DNA from: Hyphochytrium catenoides
Lineage: Eukaryota > Sar > Hyphochytriomycetes > Hyphochytriales > Hyphochytriaceae
Reading direction: 5' to 3'
DNA length: 11,981 bases
Assembly (NCBI GenBank): GCA_900088475.1
Contig: FLMG01004749.1
Coordinates: 1-11,981 of the forward strand
Positions 7,701 to 11,981 of the stretch are shown one piece after another (position 1 is the stretch's first letter; every line of letters starts with the position of its first letter). A program made the position numbers and the translations under genes. The notes under the pieces were generated by a model that saw only the letters and a program-made list of their open reading frames with translations, was not told the DNA's origin and did no database searches.

Positions 7701-9750
7701 GTGGCTCGCGTGTACTATATTATTGTCAAGAATGCCATCTGCCGGGACCAGTGGGTGGCGACACTCAGAACCAGGTCTGCGGTTTGCAAAGAAAATAAGA
7801 AAAACCAATCCTCAGCTCTTTTCCTGGACTCTGCGACGGAGCAACTGGTAGGATGCGATTCTCAGCCTGACAAGTAAACTTCGTCACTCTTCCAGATCTA
7901 AAGCCTCACGGTGCGCAGGTTGCGAGAGCCGAGCGCTGGGATGAGCGGACACGGATAATCCTTAACTGTCGGCGGAGTTACTTGGACCGGTCTCGTCGAC
8001 GGACCTCAGCCTGTGACGTAGTAGCCAACATACTGGAGTGGGCAATCAGAATTCGGGCTGAAAGCGTCTCGGATACCGAGCTCGCTGCATTCCTTGACGC
8101 TACATGCGAACTGAAGGCAGTCAAACTAACAGGTCAGAGCATCTTCAACGACGTGGTGTTCGACAAACTTTGCCAACTCCATAATTCGTGTATTCCTCTT
8201 TTTGGGTCCACACTGACTTCCCTTTGACTCTAAAGACTCGGCTTTCTCCTTACCTCCTTTCTTTCTCACATTGTTTGCTAAATGAACCCCATCTCTCCGC
8301 AGGGCTTCTCCATGACGAGCGGCTGAGCTTCTTCCTGAATCTTTTTCATGCACTTCTATCGCATGCTCTCATTGTCCTCGGGCCACCGGTGTCTCGGCGG
8401 CGTTGGGCTCAATTTTTCAACGGGGTGTCCTACGAGGTGGCGGGGTCATGCTTCTCGCTGGCAGAAATTGAGCACTGCATTCTTCGTGCCAGTATGACCA
8501 AACCGAAGATCACCTTCGTTAAGTTTCTTCTCCCTCGGTACGATACTCTTTCAATAGTGTTTCTTGGCCTTCAGTCAGGTCACACATTTTTGCTACTGGC
8601 AGCGCCATAATCTGTCATTTTTTCGCCATTGCAGCTTACTCCTTACCTTCTCCATCTCTTTATCCTAGTATATCTCTGAGCTTTTGCAAGCATCCTCTTT
8701 CAAGAGGTCTGCTCTCACTATGTCATTTTGTCCTAATCACCCCCTGCTTTCAAATATCAATCCAGCTACAGCGAGGACGACCCCAAGGCTCAGTACGCTT
8801 TGGATCGACCCGACTTCAGGATCAACTTTGCACTTAATTGTGCTTCGCTTTCCTGTCCAGCAGCGGTAGACCTTTTCCACCCGAAGACAGTACAGACACA
8901 GCTCAATGAAGCTTGCACACGATTTCTGGACGCATCCATAGAGGTATTAAGCTCACTTGCGATGTTTGTTTTCATTGCTTTTGTGGCTATCCCTTGATTA
9001 TCACAGCTATGGCGACATTAGTGTACACAACCCATCATGAAAAGAGACGGGTTTCAAGTCCTTCCCTGATACCTGTCTTCTTTTATTCAAGGTTGACATG
9101 GCGAAAGGGTCCGTGCGGTTACCAAAAATTTGCGAGTGGTATCGGGACGACTTTGGAGATGGTTCTTCGTTAGCATGTCTTAGGAAGATTGTCGGATTCC
9201 TATCTGAACCCTTGAGAGACGCGGTAGGAGGACAATCGCTTTTAGGAAGTGGCTGGTTATGCGTCTTCCTTACCTCTTCTTTGGTCTGCCCATTCGACAA
9301 CCTGGCCCTTTCAATGAAACCTTCAGGTCTCTTTACTCATGTCTCAAGACCGTCCATTCTCGGTGAAGTATGACGCATACAACTTCGCCTGTCGGCACTC
9401 TTTGGAACTTATTCCACCTCCTACGCTCGCGTCATCAAGGCGGGGATTAAGAGGCCTTCGCTAGTATGACAAGGCTGCAATGAGATCACCAAATCGGGAG
9501 AGAGCGTTCTGTGACAGATAAACAGGTCCCTTCCAGTCGGGAAACCCTAGTGCAAGAGACATCCAAAATCTCCGAGGACTGGTGGAGCCGACGTCTTCCT
9601 GCGTTTATTTATTATGTAGTGGACGGCATGCATGCCTGGCACCTGGGTCTTGTTAAGGCGCTATACATATCGGGCTTCTTGTCTGTGGGAGCGATCTTTG
9701 TCCTATGTAAAGAAGCTACGTTATTTACAGCATTACTTCGTGGTCGGTAA
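4732..9750 (+). CDS. Membrane protein with DUF1769, PH and DUF547 domains (14 exons)
   Basis: Exons: 4732-5432, 5636-5730, 5825-5964, 6027-6216, 6347-7023, 7190-7321, 7401-7565, 7629-7847, 7919-8132, 8303-8537, 8766-8943, 9092-9223, 9327-9463, 9537-9750; all phases match, giving about 1142 residues. Start: ATG 4732; a later ATG (residue 33) precedes the first membrane helix. Domains in order: two hydrophobic helices at about 37-58 and 63-81; Ser/Pro/Arg-rich linker 82-178; DUF1769 about 180-400 (PFTITNLAGGFPD, VVFMGGEVPRRM, LHYSFGD, THKGEQPPPLG); acidic stretch 423-452; PH domain about 655-750 (GEWAVLLDSELWFF, then the C-terminal helix Trp in DQWVATLR); DUF547 about 830-1000 (FFLNLFHALLSHAL, FSLAEIEHCILR, FALNCASLSCP, LPKICEWYRDDFG); likely C-terminal helix in exon 14. 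The PH domain implies phosphoinositide or membrane binding; DUF1769 and DUF547 biochemistry is unsettled, so the overall role is inference. Least certain: the exon 6 donor (GTTCCA at 7322, or a GC donor at 7346 adding eight residues) and exon 14 (without it the protein stops at TAG 9462-9464, 1071 residues). Confidence 0.8.
5433..5635 (+). other. Intron 1 of the DUF1769-PH-DUF547 gene, representative of intron style
   Basis: The donor is CG|GTACGT, and the acceptor TTTAG is preceded by a long C/T tract from about 5577. Removing it joins CG to C, which gives an Arg codon and runs DUF1769 straight on from QGKR to RLFWIQMQCQFK. The other introns are 5731-5824, 5965-6026, 6217-6346, 7024-7189, 7322-7400, 7566-7628, 7848-7918, 8133-8302, 8538-8765, 8944-9091, 9224-9326 and probably 9464-9536. 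Intron 2 has a CTAAC branch-point-like motif at 5801. Confidence 0.8.
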
Positions 9751-9963
9751 TCACGCAGGCAATAGTGATGATCCTCGTCTTCCGTTCCCTTTGGCCGCTT
9801 ATTAATGCTTAATGGCTCCGTCCGAGGTGTATTATCAACAATGATTCTTGCCAACCTAGAGCCTAGATTTGCTAGATAGCTCTGATTGCTAGCCACTAGA
9901 GCTTGTAAACAATCTCCCTACGTCCTTTTCCCAAAATAAATAAGATTAGGTCTTTTGGCGCTC
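9751..9963. other. Short convergent intergenic spacer
   Basis: This is the region between the proposed stop of the large plus-strand gene and the stop of the minus-strand kinase. It must hold both 3' untranslated regions, so antisense overlap of the two transcripts is likely. No further gene is seen in it. Confidence 0.6.
9935..9940 (+). promoter_or_regulatory. Possible polyadenylation signal AATAAA
   Basis: A canonical AATAAA hexamer lies about 185 bases after the proposed stop of the large plus-strand gene and 24 bases short of the stop codon of the opposing kinase gene. It could serve the large gene, in which case the 3' untranslated regions of the two convergent genes overlap. Many protists do not rely on this hexamer, so confidence is low. 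Confidence 0.3.
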
Positions 9964-11981
9964 TCACACCCTGAAGCTTCCATAGTGGGTGAACTTGCTT
10001 CCAGGAGTCACGGTCTCGCCCGTTTTCTCAAACAGATGCGTATGCATGAATGTCAAAAACCTCAGGGCATAGTCGGCAGGAGGCACAGCTGTAAGATCTC
10101 TCTTGCTCTGTGGTGCGATGGCGGCGCCGAATGAGGTGAAGCAGAACAGGGTGCGGTGAGGATCTCAGGTGACGTGCTTACAGAGCTTAAGCTTTTACCT
10201 TAATACACCTCAGAAGAAGATGCTGAACCTTCCACCGAAAATCGTACCGTTGAAGAAGATCTACGAAACCTGGAAGGGAAATCTCAGTCAAAGGTGGCTC
10301 ATGGACCCTAAACTTTTAGAGGCTGCATGGAACATTGCGCCTCAAGCGAGTGAAAACTCGCCGCTGCTATTGGTAGGATTTCTTGCGGGATGTAGACGTG
10401 AACCAATAGTGTGGACCTACCGAGATAGTAGATCTTATCTCCATCCTTTGAAAGAACCGCATTTCTTGGCAGTCTCGTAGGGTCTAATCTCTCCTTCATC
10501 AACGGATCCACATTCTCAATACCGACTAAGAAACTATAGTCAATGATGCCCAACTCCTGGGTATGCCAAGGAGCAAATTGACGGCGGAGATAGGGAAAGA
10601 GGTGATATGCTTGCTCGTTATATCCACTTTGTCAAGGGAAAGGCCGGCCGTCCTCACCTTCAGAAAGTTGCAATCGGCAGATATTTGTTGCAGAAGCTTG
10701 ACTCTGCTCCTAGAGTGCACCCTCAGTGCGCTCTTGTTACATAGAAATTCCTTCTCGAAGAGCAAGGATCTGCCTGAAGGATCCTGTCCGTCATCAGTAG
10801 GCCGACGATTGTCCATGATCCCCTTTAGGTCGTACCTAGGGAATATTAACTTAGGATGAAGAATGGAATGTTTTGAGCGGCATTGTACAATTTATGGTTG
10901 CCATCCGGTAACGAAGGAACCTGAAATCCTGGCTAGTCCTCTCAGCCAACAACTCAAGGAACCAATGCACGAGGACGAGGAGAAGCCCTACTTTTCAGTA
11001 ATAGCAGATGACGGAAGGACATTCTCCATAGCCACGAAGAATATCTGGTTCCATCCAACCGGCAGCTGCATGGAGTGGCAGCCCAGATACCTACACAAAA
11101 GGCTCTCCGGATTATCCTACGTAGCACAACATTGGGGCATTTTCATGAGAGAAGAAAAGAGGGAGGACCCGAGAGAGAGAGACACACACACTTGGCAAAG
11201 GCCTTTAGTGGTTCCTTGATGATAAGGTATCTAACCTGGAGATAAGCGTGGTATCTGGCAAGAATTTCCATGAGGAACTTGTGCTCCTCATACAGCATGG
11301 TCTTTACCATAAAGCGCCTAGTAGCGGTGTAATAAAAGAGCATCCCACTCTTACCCAAGGAGCTGTCGAAAGAGACATCAGGCACTCGGGACTTGCACAA
11401 AGGGGCCCCAACTTCTAAGCGACGTCTTAACTAGGTGGCATACAATATTTCCTCTAGGACTGGACTCCTAAAACGTCCTTCTTTCAAATTCTACGAGGCT
11501 TTGCTTTTGTGAATACTCAAACGAGTGAGACCTGTATGCAATCGTCCAATAATGACACTGATTCCCATCGCAAAGTTTCCTCCTGAAACAAGGTTGCTGC
11601 TTACCCGAACTCCGTAAGCTCTTGATCTTTCGAGAAGGCGGACTCGAACTCGTGGCTGGAGATGCCACATATCTCCCGAATGTCTCGGAACACAACCGGT
11701 GCATAGTCAGTGAAGCCTAGAAAAAGTGTCGAAGGTAAGTCAAGATTCCCATCCTACCGCTGGAGTTTTTGACAGCCATGTATGAGCACTCCTCACCTAG
11801 CTTGACATAATATCGCTGCTGGCCCCACATAAAGTTAGGAGCTGTCCGTTTTCTCTCGAGATAGGCCTCCTTGGTATTGATGAGAATCTGGGTTTGCAAG
11901 AGTCCGTCGTGATTCTGTCATCTTTCCTTCCACCATCTTTGACACGCAAGGAAAACTGCTCTTACTCTGGTGGGGGAAACG
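9964..11981 (-). CDS. Phosphatidylinositol phosphate kinase (PIPK) domain, 5' truncated
   Basis: Exons in transcript order: 11981-11966 (partial, tentative), 11914-11797, 11716-11605, 11362-11236, 11116-10992, 10835-10658, 10556-10421, 10269-10199 and 10107-9964 (TGA). All phases agree; about 336 residues after the first partial exon. The family phosphorylates phosphatidylinositol monophosphates to bisphosphates at membranes. Visible in order: TDYAPVVFRDIREICGI; the glycine loop SLGKSGMLFYYT; FMVKTM with the ATP-binding Lys (11304-11302); NPESLLCRYLGCHSMQLP; YDLKG (10834-10820); the catalytic-loop motif GIIDYSFLVGIE (10550-10515); IYYLGFVDLLQ with the metal-binding Asp (10261-10259); a short activation loop; and AVPPADYALRFLTF near the C-terminus. 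These match the family throughout its core. Oddities: DLKG is followed by Ile rather than the usual Ser, FVD replaces the usual IID, and Gln sits where type I kinases have Glu and type II have Ala. Subtype is unresolved. The N-terminus lies outside the window, so accessory domains (for example 7TM, as in protist GPCR-PIPKs) are unknown. Confidence 0.9.
11165..11191. repeat. Compound GA/CA microsatellite inside a PIPK intron
   Basis: A run of GA dinucleotides passes directly into CA dinucleotides (plus-strand reading). It lies within the intron 11235-11117 of the kinase gene. On the coding strand it reads as GT repeats followed by CT repeats, and so adds to the pyrimidine-rich part of that intron. 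It is likely length-polymorphic. Confidence 0.8.

Noticed and set aside
8133-8229. Continuation of exon 9 of the large gene into an apparently open frame up to TGA 8227-8229.
   Set aside because: DUF547 continues perfectly when 8133-8302 is removed (KLTG joined to LLHDERLSFFLNLFHALL). The read-through sequence has no family match.
9007-9300. Minus-strand frame of 97 codons opposite exon 12.
   Set aside because: It is a shadow of the DUF547 exon on the other strand. The plus-strand reading has clear family motifs.
10169-10480. Plus-strand frame of 103 codons in the kinase region.
   Set aside because: It is a shadow of PIPK exons 7 and 8, which carry the kinase motifs on the minus strand.
1-11981. 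Possible bacterial defence system, mobile element or CRISPR array.
   Set aside because: The window is intron-rich eukaryotic DNA. No transposase, reverse transcriptase, terminal inverted repeats or regularly spaced repeats were seen.

Overview
This window is nuclear DNA from a eukaryote. Two multi-exon protein genes can be reconstructed across introns of the GT-AG class (about 50 to 240 nt, most with pyrimidine-rich 3' ends), and TAA, TAG and TGA all serve as stops. Dense short introns, mid-range base composition, and the pairing of a DUF1769 domain with a DUF547 domain suggest a unicellular or algal protist, possibly a stramenopile. The lineage call is inference and is not proven by the sequence. 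No prokaryotic operon signals, rRNA, tRNA or CRISPR were seen.

Layout. (1) Bases 1-261 hold the 3' end of an unknown gene running in from the left. (2) Around 1192-1770 lies a diverged second copy of the same gene end and 3' flank. It has an in-frame stop and a frame change, so it looks like a decayed partial tandem duplication. (3) From about 1770 to 4650 I find no convincing gene, only small repeats, a pyrimidine-rich tract and weak ORFs. (4) Bases 4732-9750 (+) encode one large protein in about 14 exons, roughly 1142 residues: an N-terminal membrane hairpin, a Ser/Pro/Arg-rich linker, a DUF1769 domain, an acidic stretch, a PH domain, a DUF547 domain and probably a C-terminal membrane segment. 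(5) Bases 9964-11981 (-) encode the kinase domain of a phosphatidylinositol phosphate kinase (PIPK) in about nine exons. Its 5' end lies beyond the right edge of the window.

The two recognisable genes converge tail to tail, about 210 bp apart. Both point to phosphoinositide biology at membranes. The PIPK would make a phosphatidylinositol bisphosphate. The large protein carries a PH domain and a DUF1769 domain, and from memory the fission-yeast DUF1769 protein Duc1 acts at ER-plasma-membrane contacts with a link to PI(4,5)P2. A functional connection between the neighbours is inference only. The most notable item is the DUF1769-PH-DUF547 membrane-protein architecture, followed by the unusual residues in the PIPK signature motifs.
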